Positions 1 to 8,362 of a stretch of 64,000 bases of DNA are shown piece by piece; position 1 is the first letter of the stretch; every line of letters starts with the position of its first letter. The translations under genes were made by a program, and so were the position numbers. The notes under the pieces are model-generated. The model did no database searches. It had not been told where the DNA came from and was given only the letters and a program-made list of their open reading frames with translations. Source of the stretch: Myxococcales bacterium (GTDB lineage Bacteria > Myxococcota_A > Polyangia > Polyangiales > Houyiibacteriaceae); the NCBI GenBank assembly GCA_029861865.1, contig JAOTYL010000006.1:124001-188000 (forward strand). The letters are read 5' to 3'.

Positions 1-93
1 CCGGCCGAGCCCCGAGCCGAGAACCATCGCTACCTCGGGAGCCTCTACGCGATTGGCAATCGCGGCCTTTGCCTGGTCGAGCTTCCCCATCAT
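1..93 (-). CDS. Purine nucleoside phosphorylase, N-terminal fragment
   Basis: A reading frame on the minus strand starts at a double ATG (93 or 90) and runs off the left edge. Its 31 visible residues end in VLGSGLG, the phosphate-binding loop near the N-terminus of trimeric (PNP/MTAP family) purine nucleoside phosphorylases, which split purine nucleosides with phosphate into a base and ribose-1-phosphate. No in-frame alternative start lies between 93 and the stop at 121-123, so the start is well bounded. It is divergent from the lipoprotein gene at 137, with 43 bases between them. The fragment is short, so the family call rests on one motif. Confidence 0.6.
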   Translation of the reverse strand, partial: MMGKLDQAKAAIANRVEAPEVAMVLGSGLGR

Positions 94-121
94 CGCGTAC
101 GCATTGTACGCCGACCTCCGC

Positions 122-127
122 TATAGT
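122..127 (+). promoter_or_regulatory. Candidate -10 box (TATAGT), near-leaderless
   Basis: TATAGT lies nine bases before the ATG at 137. I see no convincing -35 box at normal spacing and no Shine-Dalgarno sequence. If used, it would give an mRNA with almost no leader. Confidence 0.3.
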
Positions 128-136
128 GCTCACCGG

Positions 137-778
137 ATGACGATAAGGATCGCCATCGGGTGCCTCATACTATCCTTTGGCTGTGCCAGCAGAACCGCCG
201 AGGGACCCGTCAGCGACACGGCACAAGAGGTCTCGGACGAAGAAAAGGTGCTAATCACTGTGGAACCTCCCGTACTGGTGTCGATCGTCCCAGGTGCCAA
301 GGCCGAGGAGATTCCGCGCGACTGCACCAACGCCGTCGAAGAAACCTGCAATGCGCTCGACGATGATTGTGACGGCGTCATCGATGACGAATGCGGCTAT
401 GGCGCCGGACTGATTCAAGTCACGGCAGCGTGGGATACCGGCTCGGACATCGATCTCTACGTGACAGGGCCCCTTGGGGACACCGTGAGCTTCCAGCGAC
501 CTTCGACGCCGATAGGCGCTGAGTTGGATCATTCAGGTCGCGGAGACTGCTCGCCGGACATGCCTAACCCACGGGTGGAGAATGCACGATGGGTGGGCCA
601 GCGTCCGACCGTCGGCGTCTACGAGGTCGAGCTGCACTATTGGGGTGAGTGCATCAGCGGCGGCGGACCGACCGCCACTACCGTCTCCGTCGCAATTGGT
701 CGTCAGATCGCAGGTCAGTTCCGAGCGACCTTGCTCCCTGGCGAGCGCGTACGCGTGGTTCGATTCGTGATTCAATGA
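137..778 (+). CDS. Lipoprotein with MopE-like DCDG motif and YfaP-like C-terminus
   Basis: 213 residues from the ATG at 137. A start at 53 is also open but would put 28 residues ahead of a good lipoprotein signal, so 137 is preferred. The N-terminus is a signal peptide ending in the lipobox LSFGC. Around residues 60-85 there is a Cys/Asp-rich stretch (CNALDDDCDGVIDDEC) matching the calcium/copper-binding-like motif of myxobacterial MopE-like proteins. The C-terminal half (AWDTGSDIDLYVTGP) resembles the beta-sandwich domain of DUF2135/YfaP proteins. It is probably exported and lipid-anchored; ligand and role are unknown. Its stop overlaps the next gene's start (ATGA), so the two are probably co-translated. 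Confidence 0.75.
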   Translation: MTIRIAIGCLILSFGCASRTAEGPVSDTAQEVSDEEKVLITVEPPVLVSIVPGAKAEEIPRDCTNAVEETCNALDDDCDGVIDDECGYGAGLIQVTAAWDTGSDIDLYVTGPLGDTVSFQRPSTPIGAELDHSGRGDCSPDMPNPRVENARWVGQRPTVGVYEVELHYWGECISGGGPTATTVSVAIGRQIAGQFRATLLPGERVRVVRFVIQ

Positions 779-2070
779 CCGTGTTCGGCCTAGGTCGGCA
801 GCAACTATTCGCCGCGTGCTTGTTCGTGCAAGGGTTTCTCGTCTTTGGATTGATGGTCGTCGCGCGCGCGGGGGTCGTTACGTCGACTATCGTGCTCGGC
901 CTTGCGGCCTGCTTCGTGCCCTACGCGATCGCGCTGAAGTTGGCGCCCGACCTCCTCAGTCGGACCAGGTCTGAGCAAATCGCGCTCGCCGCCCTGTTCG
1001 TTTTCGGCTTGGCTTTTGTCTTCGCGCCGCCCGCGTTGTCGGACGACGTGCATAGGTTTCTCTGGGAAGGACGCGTATGGCTCAAGGGGTCCAACCCCTA
1101 CGCGCTTGCGCCGGCCGATCCATCTCTCGCTGATCTGCGAAACGATAGTTGGGCGGCGATCAACAACAAGACCCTGGCAAGCATCTACCCGCCGCTGTCG
1201 CAGTCTCTGTTCGTCTCAATCGCTCTGCTTGGAGGCGGGATCTGGACCGTGAAGCTTCTTGCCCTCATTGCTCACGCGTTCACCACCCTTGCCGTCGCGA
1301 GGATCTCCACCGATTCGCGAGCTCCTCTGGCTCTCGCCCTAAATCCGCTTCTGCTGAGCGAAGGCGCTCTCAACGGCCACCTGGATGTCCTCACAGGCCT
1401 GGCCTTGCTGGTTTCGGCCTGGAGCCTTTCTCGGCACCGCATCGCCAGGGCCGCAATCGCCACCTGCGTTGCGGTGGGTCTCAAGGCGGTAGGTGTGGTC
1501 ATGCTGCCGCTTTTCGCTCGGCGACCGGTTGCGTTCGCCGCTGTTGCTGCAGTAAGCGCCGTCGTGCTGTCCCCACTTGTGGTGTTTCAGCCACTGGCGG
1601 ATGCCGCTTCGGGCCCGGCTCAGTTCGCGGCTCGCTGGCGCGGCAATGAAAGCCTCTATGCGGTCATCGAGTGGATGAGCCTTCAGGTTTTCGAGCAAAG
1701 TGTCGCGATCACTCTGGCTCGCGCGGGCGTGTTCGGTGTCGTGCTCACCATCGGAGCGCTGTTGGTCAAGAAACGCATCCCTCCAGTTCGCGCGACGCGC
1801 ATCCTCTTGTGGACGACTCTGCTCCTATCACCTCAAGTTCACCCTTGGTACCTCGCCTGGCTGCTGCCGATCGAGGTCGTGTCGAGCCGCCTCGCCGGCT
1901 TGGTGTGGAGTGCGAGCGTTCTCTGCGCATACGCTCCTCTCGATCGCTGGCTTGCTGAAGGGGTGTGGGAGATGCCGATCGGGCTTCGGATTGCGGAGTA
2001 CTCGGTGGTGACCGCAGCCTTGGTCCTCGAGGGGCGCCAGTCACACGATCGAGAAGAAATTAGCTCATGA
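775..2070 (+). CDS. Polytopic membrane glycosyltransferase (GT-C / GT87-like)
   Basis: 431 residues with about ten hydrophobic segments. Visible GT-C hallmarks are the acidic first-loop motif LSDDVHRFLWEGR (about residues 80-92), followed by an NPY motif, a YPPLSQ motif, NGHLD and a late LLLSPQVHPWYLAW segment. These match polyprenol-phosphate-mannose dependent mannosyltransferases of the GT87/DUF2029 type, which move a sugar from a lipid carrier to an extracytoplasmic acceptor. The start is set by the ATGA overlap with the preceding lipoprotein gene. The acceptor cannot be deduced. Confidence 0.7.
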   Translation: MTVFGLGRQQLFAACLFVQGFLVFGLMVVARAGVVTSTIVLGLAACFVPYAIALKLAPDLLSRTRSEQIALAALFVFGLAFVFAPPALSDDVHRFLWEGRVWLKGSNPYALAPADPSLADLRNDSWAAINNKTLASIYPPLSQSLFVSIALLGGGIWTVKLLALIAHAFTTLAVARISTDSRAPLALALNPLLLSEGALNGHLDVLTGLALLVSAWSLSRHRIARAAIATCVAVGLKAVGVVMLPLFARRPVAFAAVAAVSAVVLSPLVVFQPLADAASGPAQFAARWRGNESLYAVIEWMSLQVFEQSVAITLARAGVFGVVLTIGALLVKKRIPPVRATRILLWTTLLLSPQVHPWYLAWLLPIEVVSSRLAGLVWSASVLCAYAPLDRWLAEGVWEMPIGLRIAEYSVVTAALVLEGRQSHDREEISS

Positions 2071-2126
2071 TTTCGAGGTATTAGCATCTCCTGCGAGCCA
2101 CAGGTGGCGTGTCCTTGGGTTTCGCC

Positions 2127-2154
2127 TTGCAGGGCAAGCGCAAGTTCCTAGACT
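2127..2154 (+). promoter_or_regulatory. Candidate sigma-70 promoter for rplU-rpmA
   Basis: TTGCAG (2127-2132), a 16-base spacer and TAGACT (2149-2154) lie 37 bases before the rplU start, in the only gap (2071-2190) ahead of this operon. Prediction by eye only. Confidence 0.35.
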
Positions 2155-2190
2155 ACGCGGCCCTGAGAACCAGGGAGTGACGGATCTACC

Positions 2191-2499
2191 ATGTACGCGG
2201 TCATTCAAACGGGCGGAAAACAGTATCGCGTTGCCGAAGGCGACAGGGTTCGCGTCGAGAAGTTACCCGGTGAGGTAGGCTCCAAAGTCGAGTTCAAGGA
2301 CATCTTGATGGTAGGCGGCGACAAAGTCGCGGTGGGCAAGCCCCACGTCGGCGGCGCCAAGGTGGTAGCCGAAATCACGGCGCAAGACCTGGCCAAAAAA
2401 ATCATCGTGTTCAAGATGAAGCGCCGAAAAGGCTACCGCCGTCGACGGGGTCATCGTCAGCCCTATACCGAGCTCCGCATCGACAGCGTGAAAGGATAG
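2191..2499 (+). CDS. rplU: 50S ribosomal protein L21
   Basis: 102 residues, the normal length. It begins [14 protein letters not shown], the invariant L21 N-terminus, and ends in the basic [14 protein letters not shown] region that contacts 23S rRNA. It is followed after nine bases by rpmA, the near-universal rplU-rpmA order. Confidence 0.98.
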   Translation: MYAVIQTGGKQYRVAEGDRVRVEKLPGEVGSKVEFKDILMVGGDKVAVGKPHVGGAKVVAEITAQDLAKKIIVFKMKRRKGYRRRRGHRQPYTELRIDSVKG

Positions 2500-2508
2500 G
2501 GAAACGCC

Positions 2509-2769
2509 ATGGCACACAAGAAGGGTCAGGGCTCATCCCGAAACGGGCGCGATTCAAAGCCCCAGTACCGAGGCGTCAAGGCTTTCGGTGGGCAGAACGT
2601 GTCCGCGGGCAGCATCTTGGTTCGCCAAGTCGGTCAGACTTTTCACCCGGGCGAGAACGTCGGGGTTGGCAAGGACTACACGCTTTGGGCCAAGGTTGAC
2701 GGCGTCGTGAAATTCGAGCGTCGAGGCCGTTTGGGCAAGCGCGTGAGTGTCTATCCGGTCAACGGCTGA
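2509..2769 (+). CDS. rpmA: 50S ribosomal protein L27
   Basis: 86 residues, full length. It starts [16 protein letters not shown], the flexible N-terminal tail that reaches the peptidyl-transferase centre, and keeps the GxILVRQ and FHPGENVG motifs. There is no Firmicutes-type N-terminal pre-sequence. It forms an operon with rplU, and the nucleotidase gene follows after nine bases. obgE, which often comes next, is absent here. Confidence 0.98.
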   Translation: MAHKKGQGSSRNGRDSKPQYRGVKAFGGQNVSAGSILVRQVGQTFHPGENVGVGKDYTLWAKVDGVVKFERRGRLGKRVSVYPVNG

Positions 2770-2778
2770 GCGGCTCCG

Positions 2779-4266
2779 TTGCAGGAGCGGTTCCCGGCGC
2801 CGGAATTCGACTCTCCTGGGGGAAGTGCATTTCCTCCTCCGGCCGGCCGTCGCGTTTACTGCAACCGCAATCTGAGGCTCGACCAAATCAACGTGGTCGG
2901 CTTCGACATGGACTACACGCTGGCGATCTACCGCCAAGCGGAAATGGACCGGCTCAGCATCGAAGCCACGGTCGGCAAGCTGGTCGAACGTGGCTACCCC
3001 GAGGAGCTTCTGTCCATGAGATACCGGACGGACTTTCCAGTCCGGGGGCTGTTGATCGACCGCAAGCTCGGAAACGTGCTCAAGATGGATCGCTACCGCT
3101 ACGTCAAGACCGCGTACCACGGGTTTCGCAAGCTCACGCGCGAAGAGCGTCGCCGCGCGTACCATACTCGACGCCTTCGCTCCGGCACCGTGCGGTATCA
3201 TTGGGTCGATACGCTGTACTCGCTTTCTGAAGTGGCGGTCTACGCGGCGGTCATCGATCACCTCGAAAACCACGGGCGCCGCGTCGAGTACGGCAAGCTT
3301 TTCGCCGACATCCGAAAGTGCGCGGATGTTTCGCATCAGGATGGATCGATCCTCGACGTGGTGCTTTCGGATCTTCCAAAATACGTGGAGGCCGACCCCG
3401 AGCTCGGCGTTTTGTTCCACAGACTTCGGAGCGCCGGCAAACGCCTCTTCGTGCTCACCAACTCGGGGCCCGAATACACCAACGCGATGATGTCGTACCT
3501 GCTCGATGACGCACTCGACGAGTATCGCAGTTGGAGGAATTATTTCGACTACGTCATCACGGCATCCAACAAACCGAATTTCTTCACGGGCAAGTCTCCT
3601 TTCGTGGATTTCGAAACTGCCGTAGAGACGACGAGGCCGGATCGAGGGCGGCTATACACGGGTGGCAACATTGCCGATCTCCGGCGTACGCTCGGGGTGC
3701 CGGGAGACGAAGTGCTCTATGTCGGCGACCACATCTACGGTGATGTTCTGCGGGCCAAGAAAGAATCCGCGTGGCGCACTGCCATGATCATCCAGGAGAT
3801 GGACGACGAGCTCCGGACTTTGCGCGAGCACACGGTCAGCTTCGAACGCCACGATGTCCTCCAGCAGATGCGCACCGCGGTGCAAGACGAGCTCAGAGAG
3901 CACCAGGCGCGCTTGAAGAGGGTCGAGCGATCACTCATCGGTGAAAACCCGAACTCTGGGAGGCCGGCCCTCGAGGCCCAGCGCGTCCGCCACCGCCGTT
4001 CGATCGACCGACTCCGCGCTCAGCTCCGGGAGCTCGACGCCGAAAACTCTGTTCTGAGCGATGCTCTCGACGAGGCCTTCCATCCGTTTTGGGGTTCCAG
4101 CTTCAAAGCGGGTAACGAGGTCTCGAGCTTCGGCAACCAAATCGAACAATACGCCTGCCTATACACCTCGCGTGCAACGAACTTCGCCCAATATTCGCCC
4201 ATGCACTACTTCCAGAGCCCAAGACACCGAATGCCCCACGAGGCGAGCACGACTCCAGGCGCGTAG
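2779..4266 (+). CDS. HAD-superfamily cytosolic 5'-nucleotidase (NT5C2-like)
   Basis: 495 residues from a TTG at 2779. The motif GFDMDYTLAIY (catalytic D43 and D45) is the signature of the HAD-IG purine 5'-nucleotidase family, which removes phosphate from IMP/GMP-type nucleotides. HAD motif II (VLTNSG), and motif IV (YVGDHIYGDVL) are present, followed by a helical, charged C-terminal region of about 150 residues. No ATG precedes the catalytic motif, so the TTG start is the best available but uncertain. It sits nine bases after rpmA and could be cotranscribed with it. The substrate is inferred from family only. Confidence 0.8.
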   Translation: MQERFPAPEFDSPGGSAFPPPAGRRVYCNRNLRLDQINVVGFDMDYTLAIYRQAEMDRLSIEATVGKLVERGYPEELLSMRYRTDFPVRGLLIDRKLGNVLKMDRYRYVKTAYHGFRKLTREERRRAYHTRRLRSGTVRYHWVDTLYSLSEVAVYAAVIDHLENHGRRVEYGKLFADIRKCADVSHQDGSILDVVLSDLPKYVEADPELGVLFHRLRSAGKRLFVLTNSGPEYTNAMMSYLLDDALDEYRSWRNYFDYVITASNKPNFFTGKSPFVDFETAVETTRPDRGRLYTGGNIADLRRTLGVPGDEVLYVGDHIYGDVLRAKKESAWRTAMIIQEMDDELRTLREHTVSFERHDVLQQMRTAVQDELREHQARLKRVERSLIGENPNSGRPALEAQRVRHRRSIDRLRAQLRELDAENSVLSDALDEAFHPFWGSSFKAGNEVSSFGNQIEQYACLYTSRATNFAQYSPMHYFQSPRHRMPHEASTTPGA

Positions 4267-4376
4267 CGGTGCCAGTGCCGGTAGGCCGGGTGGCATCGAG
4301 GGCAGCCGGTGCGTTTTTTGTTCTCAGGAGACCGCAGTTGCCTATACTGCTGTTGCTAACAGAAGGGGAGCGCGTC

Positions 4377-4760
4377 ATGGCCACAGCAAGGAAGAAGCGA
4401 ACGACAAAGAAGCGAACCACCAAGAAGCGGGCAGCGCCGAAGAAGGCGACCAAGAAGCGCGCGGCTCCGAAGAAGGCAGCCAAGAAGCGGGCAGCGCCAA
4501 AGAAGACGGCTAAGAAGCGGGCAACACCCAAGAAAGCCGCGAAAAAGCGGAAGGCTTCGGCGACCAAGCGGGCGAAAGCCGAAGCGGCCGCTCTCAAGAA
4601 GAAGGCGACTCAAGAGGTTGCCGCGTTCAAGAAAAAGATCGGCAAGGCCAAGAGGGACGCAAAAAAGGAAACGGCTGCGCTCAGAAGAAAGTTCGCGTCC
4701 GCCACCAGGCAGCTTCAACAAAGGGGCGCGAAAAGGCGGCCTACCAGCAGGAAGAAGTAA
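4377..4760 (+). CDS. Histone H1-like lysine/alanine-rich DNA-binding protein
   Basis: 127 residues, almost all Lys, Arg, Ala, Thr and Pro. The first 60 residues are imperfect repeats of KKRAAPKKA type, as in histone H1 C-terminal tails and bacterial H1-like proteins (chlamydial Hc1, Pseudomonas AlgP, myxobacterial homologues). Repeats are visible in the DNA as AAGAAGCG units. The start at 4377 has a strong ribosome site (AGAAGGGGAG, 4361-4370); TATACT at 4343-4348 could be its -10 box. It probably binds nucleoid DNA non-specifically. Low complexity prevents assigning a specific orthologue. Confidence 0.75.
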   Translation: MATARKKRTTKKRTTKKRAAPKKATKKRAAPKKAAKKRAAPKKTAKKRATPKKAAKKRKASATKRAKAEAAALKKKATQEVAAFKKKIGKAKRDAKKETAALRRKFASATRQLQQRGAKRRPTSRKK

Positions 4761-4793
4761 AGCCGAGCCGCCAGTCGTCTCGTCTCCAAGGGG

Positions 4794-4866
4794 TGGAGCG
4801 AAGGGGGATCGAACCCCTGACCCCTACACTGCCAGTGTAGTGCTCTCCCAGCTGAGCTACCGCCCC
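4794..4866 (-). tRNA. tRNA-Ala (anticodon GGC)
   Basis: Read on the minus strand, the 73-base sequence folds as a standard cloverleaf: acceptor stem GGGGCGG with the G3-U70 pair that identifies alanine tRNAs, D-loop AGCTGGGA, anticodon loop CTGGCAG with GGC (complement of 4831-4833), and T-arm loop TTCGATC. The 3' end after the discriminator A (4794) reads CCC, so the terminal CCA is not encoded and must be added after transcription. Confidence 0.95.
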
Positions 4867-4945
4867 AAGAGGGAGGCGGATGTAGCATCTGTCTGCTGCC
4901 CCGCAACCAACCTGCAACGCAACGCACACCCTTAACCCCCAGAAT

Positions 4946-4962
4946 AAGGGGACAGTCCCCTT
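4946..4962. repeat. Dispersed palindrome, copy 1 (GGGGACAGTCCCC core)
   Basis: AAGGGGAC, a central A, and GTCCCCTT form a perfect 17-base palindrome followed by six T (4961-4966). The same core occurs at 17701-17717 and 28451-28465. This copy lies between the divergent tRNA-Ala and the gene at 5001, so here it is less clearly a terminator for either gene. Confidence 0.7.
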
Positions 4963-5000
4963 TTTTGACGTTCTCGTGCTGTGGGGGGCAATGGTGAGCC

Positions 5001-6494
5001 ATGCGAGTTGCTGCCGTCCTGTGTGTTCTGTGCCTTGCCGGCTGCAGCGCCTACGACGATCTTCCGCTCCTCGACATCGACGCGATCGAACCGCCGCAGA
5101 TCGAGCCCGGAGGAATGCTCCGTATTCACGGGCAAGGCTTTCCGCTCGGTCGGCCAGCTGTCGTGAGGCTCCACGGAGCTCTCTTTCGACCTGGAGCTCC
5201 CGCGCGACTCGTCGATGCCCGCATTGCGGGCGAGGTCCGAACCGAGACGCTCATCGAAGCTCCTATCGACGCCGAGCTCATGCGCTCGATCGGCGGCCGT
5301 GCCACGTTGGACGGACGACTACGGCTCGCCTTCCGAGCGTCGAACGATCGTCGAGACGTGTTTGCCGAGCAACCGGTCCTCGTCGACTTTCTCCCGGACA
5401 CGTCTGCTCTGCTCCGCAGCGAGCCGGAGCCAAGCGAGCTCGCGCAACCGATCGATGCGCAACACTTTGGTGTGACACTTTCCCGCGAGGAGTCTGGCAT
5501 GGTAGGGGTCCGTGTCGATTCGGTCGATCCGAATAGCTTCGCGGCGACTCAAGGGGTGCGCCGAGGCGACACCGTGGTTGGTCTCGACGGCGTGCGACTC
5601 TACAGTTGGCGGGACTTCCTTCCCGATCCGAGCCAAGCGGAGTCCCGCGTCTTGGTCGTGCGGGAGGGTCTAGCGGGAGTGCATACGCTGCGCTGGCCAC
5701 ATGAAGTAACCGAGCGCCGTGCCGATCCGTTGGCGTTTGGCGTCCTGTTGCTCTTTGGGCTCTTGCTTGGCTGGCTTTCCCCGATCGCACTGTGTCTTGG
5801 CAAAGGACCATCGGCGTCGATCGCGGTCGCGCTGACCCGATCAAGCCTGGTTCTCGTGTTCGTGGCCGCCCTCTTCTGCACGTCCGCCCTTCACTGGACG
5901 ACGATCTGGATCTTGATCCTCGGATTGCTGGCGGCGCTCTATTCGCTTACCGCACCCGAGCATGATGCCACCAAGAGCTTCGTCTTTGCGGTCTTGCCGA
6001 CCCTCACCGTCATGTTGCTGGCGCGTACGGCAAGCATAGAGTCCATCGTCGCCATCCAAGAGGGCGGGGTGCTGAACTGGTACGTGTTCCGGACGCCTGC
6101 ATCGACGCTCGCCTTCGCGGGTTATCTATACGCCCTCGGTGGGCCCGCCGGTCACAAGCGCTTATCGGCCTCGCTCTTTGCGTCCGCCGCCGCGGTTCTC
6201 GGTGCCGCGCTATTTCTCGGTGGATGGGAAGCAGCGGAGCCGATCGCTGGGATCTTGATGTTGGTCGCCAAGGCCGGTGCCGTCTTGGTGGCCGCCCACC
6301 TGTTTCTTATGAGCCGCGAAGTCGCCATCGTAGTGTTGGGGCTCGGGCTCTCGCTCGCCCTGCTCGGTGTGTGGGCCGGTACCGACGCGCTGCTTCCCTA
6401 TTGGAGCGCACTCGCTGCCGGCTCCATCGGCGCACTCGTGATTCGCGTCAGCATTCCGGCCGTTCGACGGCTGTCCGCGCCAGCTATGGCCTAG
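5001..6494 (+). CDS. Lipoprotein with PDZ domain fused to a polytopic membrane domain
   Basis: 497 residues. The N-terminus is a lipoprotein signal with lipobox LAGC. Residues about 25-145 form a beta-rich domain opening with an IPT/TIG-like phrase (GGMLRIHGQGF). Residues about 155-235 look like a PDZ domain (FGVTLS...VDSVDPNSFAATQGVRRGDTVVGLDGV). Residues about 245-490 hold roughly seven to eight hydrophobic segments. An exported lipid-anchored head fused to a multi-pass membrane part is uncommon, and I do not recognise a named family. The ATG follows a GGTGAG. The gene at 6494 is convergent with the next at 6515. Confidence 0.6.
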   Translation: MRVAAVLCVLCLAGCSAYDDLPLLDIDAIEPPQIEPGGMLRIHGQGFPLGRPAVVRLHGALFRPGAPARLVDARIAGEVRTETLIEAPIDAELMRSIGGRATLDGRLRLAFRASNDRRDVFAEQPVLVDFLPDTSALLRSEPEPSELAQPIDAQHFGVTLSREESGMVGVRVDSVDPNSFAATQGVRRGDTVVGLDGVRLYSWRDFLPDPSQAESRVLVVREGLAGVHTLRWPHEVTERRADPLAFGVLLLFGLLLGWLSPIALCLGKGPSASIAVALTRSSLVLVFVAALFCTSALHWTTIWILILGLLAALYSLTAPEHDATKSFVFAVLPTLTVMLLARTASIESIVAIQEGGVLNWYVFRTPASTLAFAGYLYALGGPAGHKRLSASLFASAAAVLGAALFLGGWEAAEPIAGILMLVAKAGAVLVAAHLFLMSREVAIVVLGLGLSLALLGVWAGTDALLPYWSALAAGSIGALVIRVSIPAVRRLSAPAMA

Positions 6495-6514
6495 CCAGCG
6501 GCGGCCCCAGATGG

Positions 6515-7039
6515 CTAAACGTGCGGTCGACGCGCTCGACTCTGGGATCGCACCGCGTCGGCTTCTCCACGTAGCTCGGGATCGTTCGGCCGATCGCGCA
6601 ACAGGTTCGCGTAGATCGCCAGTGAGCGCTTGTAATGACCCTGGTCCGCCAAGATGCGGGCCATCGTGCGTGTCGGAAGCGGCTCATCAAACGCTGAGGG
6701 CGCTACCGAAAAGACCCCGACCGGCGCGCGTGCAGGGGGAGTGGTGCTTGGTGTCTTAGCGGGCGGCGGAGATTCCGAAGGCGTTTCAGAGGGACGCGCG
6801 AAATGCCTCGCCTGATGCTGTTCTTGGTCTTGTGCGGGCGGTGCGGTCGTTTGGAGAGCCCACTTGGCGAATCCCAGCACGCGTCCGAGCAACCCTTCTG
6901 ACGGCTGCCCACCGACCCGATCACGGATCGTGTGGATCAGCTGAGCTCGGCTCAGGGCATAGGTGTCGCTCACGCCCAGCCGCTCAGCTTCTGCGCGAAG
7001 CTCTGGTGTCGTCAGATTGTAGAGCTTCGTCAGATCCAT
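6515..7039 (-). CDS. Rho N-domain-like / SAP-like small protein
   Basis: 174 residues. Residues 1-45 (LYNLTTPELRAEAERLGVS) resemble the helical N-terminal domain of transcription terminator Rho or a SAP domain, both nucleic-acid-binding folds. A low-complexity Pro/Ser linker follows, and residues about 110-165 look like one or two tetratricopeptide-like helices (RILADQGHYKRSLAIYANLL). The start overlaps the 3' end of ribF by ten bases, so it is probably translated with it. No specific function can be named. Confidence 0.55.
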   Translation of the reverse strand: MDLTKLYNLTTPELRAEAERLGVSDTYALSRAQLIHTIRDRVGGQPSEGLLGRVLGFAKWALQTTAPPAQDQEQHQARHFARPSETPSESPPPAKTPSTTPPARAPVGVFSVAPSAFDEPLPTRTMARILADQGHYKRSLAIYANLLRDRPNDPELRGEADAVRSQSRARRPHV

Positions 7040-7959
7040 CGAACCAGCTCCCGGTTGCTCTCTTCTAGCGCGTTCTCGGCCGCCTTGCAGTCCCGATCGA
7101 TCTGGTCTCGCAATTCCTGTAAACCTTCGAACTGGCGCTCACCGCGAATGCGAGAGACGAAGCCTACGCGAACTCTCTTACCGTAAAGGTCCCCCTCGAA
7201 GTCGAAGAAATGCGGCTCGACCGAACGTCCTGCCCTGAACGTCGGGCGCACGCCAAGGTTTGCGACTCCTCGGAGCAACGGGGCGTCGGCCTCATCGAGC
7301 ACCCGACCGAAGACTGAATAGACTCCGTCTTTGGGCAGTTGCAGCGGTTCCACATCGAGATTCGCCGTGGGGAAGCCGATCTTCCGACCACGGTGATCGC
7401 CCCGGACGACTGTCCCCGTCACCTCGTGAAAACGGGTCATCATCAGAGCCGCGTCCTCGACGTTCCCGTCTTCTTTCAATATCCGGCGAATGCGGGTCGA
7501 AGAGACCGATTCGCCCTCGTACGTGACCGGCTCGACCACCTCGACGGTGAATCCCACACGCTGTCCCCACTCGCGCAGCGTGACGATGTTGCCGGAGCGT
7601 TTGTGCCCAAAGTGAAAATCCGGTCCAATCACCACGCCCTTGGCGTGACACGCATCTAGCAAAACGCGCTCGACGAAGGTGTCCGGGCTGGTTTGCGCGA
7701 AGTCCGCGTCGAAGGGCAAAACAACTACATCATCGCACCCCGCCCCCTTCAATAGCTCGACCCTGCGCGGCATGTCGGTGAGCAATACCGGCGCGCGATC
7801 TGGGGCCAGGATCGCGGTTGGATGCGGGTCGAAGCACATCGCCAGGGTTTGCCAACCATGCTCGTCCGCCGCGCGTTTTGCGGCGTCGATCAGCGCCCTG
7901 TGACCAAGGTGCACGCCATCGTGGTTGCCAGGGGTGACGACAGAAGGTGCTCGGCGCAT
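7030..7959 (-). CDS. ribF: Bifunctional riboflavin kinase / FMN adenylyltransferase
   Basis: 309 residues, near the family's usual 300-320. The N-terminal adenylyltransferase domain starts with GNHDGVHLGHR (usually GNFDGVHxGH) and keeps the SSTRIR motif. The C-terminal kinase domain has GxxxGRKIGFPTANLD and ends with the usual E-rich helix. The protein converts riboflavin to FMN and then FAD. The ATG at 7959 leaves only ten residues before the nucleotide loop; the frame stays open to about 8010 but offers no ATG, GTG or TTG, so the true start is uncertain. The Phe-to-His change in the first motif is unusual. Confidence 0.9.
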   Translation of the reverse strand: MRRAPSVVTPGNHDGVHLGHRALIDAAKRAADEHGWQTLAMCFDPHPTAILAPDRAPVLLTDMPRRVELLKGAGCDDVVVLPFDADFAQTSPDTFVERVLLDACHAKGVVIGPDFHFGHKRSGNIVTLREWGQRVGFTVEVVEPVTYEGESVSSTRIRRILKEDGNVEDAALMMTRFHEVTGTVVRGDHRGRKIGFPTANLDVEPLQLPKDGVYSVFGRVLDEADAPLLRGVANLGVRPTFRAGRSVEPHFFDFEGDLYGKRVRVGFVSRIRGERQFEGLQELRDQIDRDCKAAENALEESNRELVRWI

Positions 7960-8095
7960 CTGTGCAAGGGGGGTTTGGAGCGGTGAATGTGCTCCGCCCT
8001 CAATCCCCTACAGCGCGCCAGGGAGCACTTCAACTCGAATGCGGCCGATACAGACGTTGGTGACGTTCGCCTTTCGGTGGGGTATGGTTGAAAAC

Positions 8096-8362
8096 ATGAG
8101 GAATTCGAAGGGGAGGTCGAATCCGGCGGAAGAGGCCCCGTTTGAGGAGGTCATGGAGCGCCTCGAGACCGTCGTGGAGCAGCTCGAAGAAGGAGATTTG
8201 CCTCTCGAGCAGTCTTTGGCGATCTTTGAGGAGGGGGTTCGATTGTCTCGTGCCGGCGCGAAACGACTGGATGAGGCCGAGCGTAGAGTAGAAGAGCTCC
8301 TCGCCGCTGGAGACGAATTGCAAACGAGCCCCCTGGAAGAAAGCGAAGCGGAAGAAGCATGA
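8096..8362 (+). CDS. xseB: Exodeoxyribonuclease VII small subunit
   Basis: 88 residues, the normal size. It contains the family signature FEEVMERLETVVEQLEEGDLPLEQSLAIFEEGV, listed here as its two helices at about residues 16-48, and ends in a Glu-rich tail. XseB binds XseA in the enzyme that cuts single-stranded DNA to oligonucleotides. Starts at 8096 or 8084 are both possible. The stop overlaps the next gene's ATG (ATGA). xseA is not in the window. Confidence 0.9.
   Translation: MRNSKGRSNPAEEAPFEEVMERLETVVEQLEEGDLPLEQSLAIFEEGVRLSRAGAKRLDEAERRVEELLAAGDELQTSPLEESEAEEA

Noticed and set aside
2554-3420. 288-codon minus-strand frame
   Set aside because: It overlaps rpmA and the 5'-nucleotidase, both supported by strong motifs.
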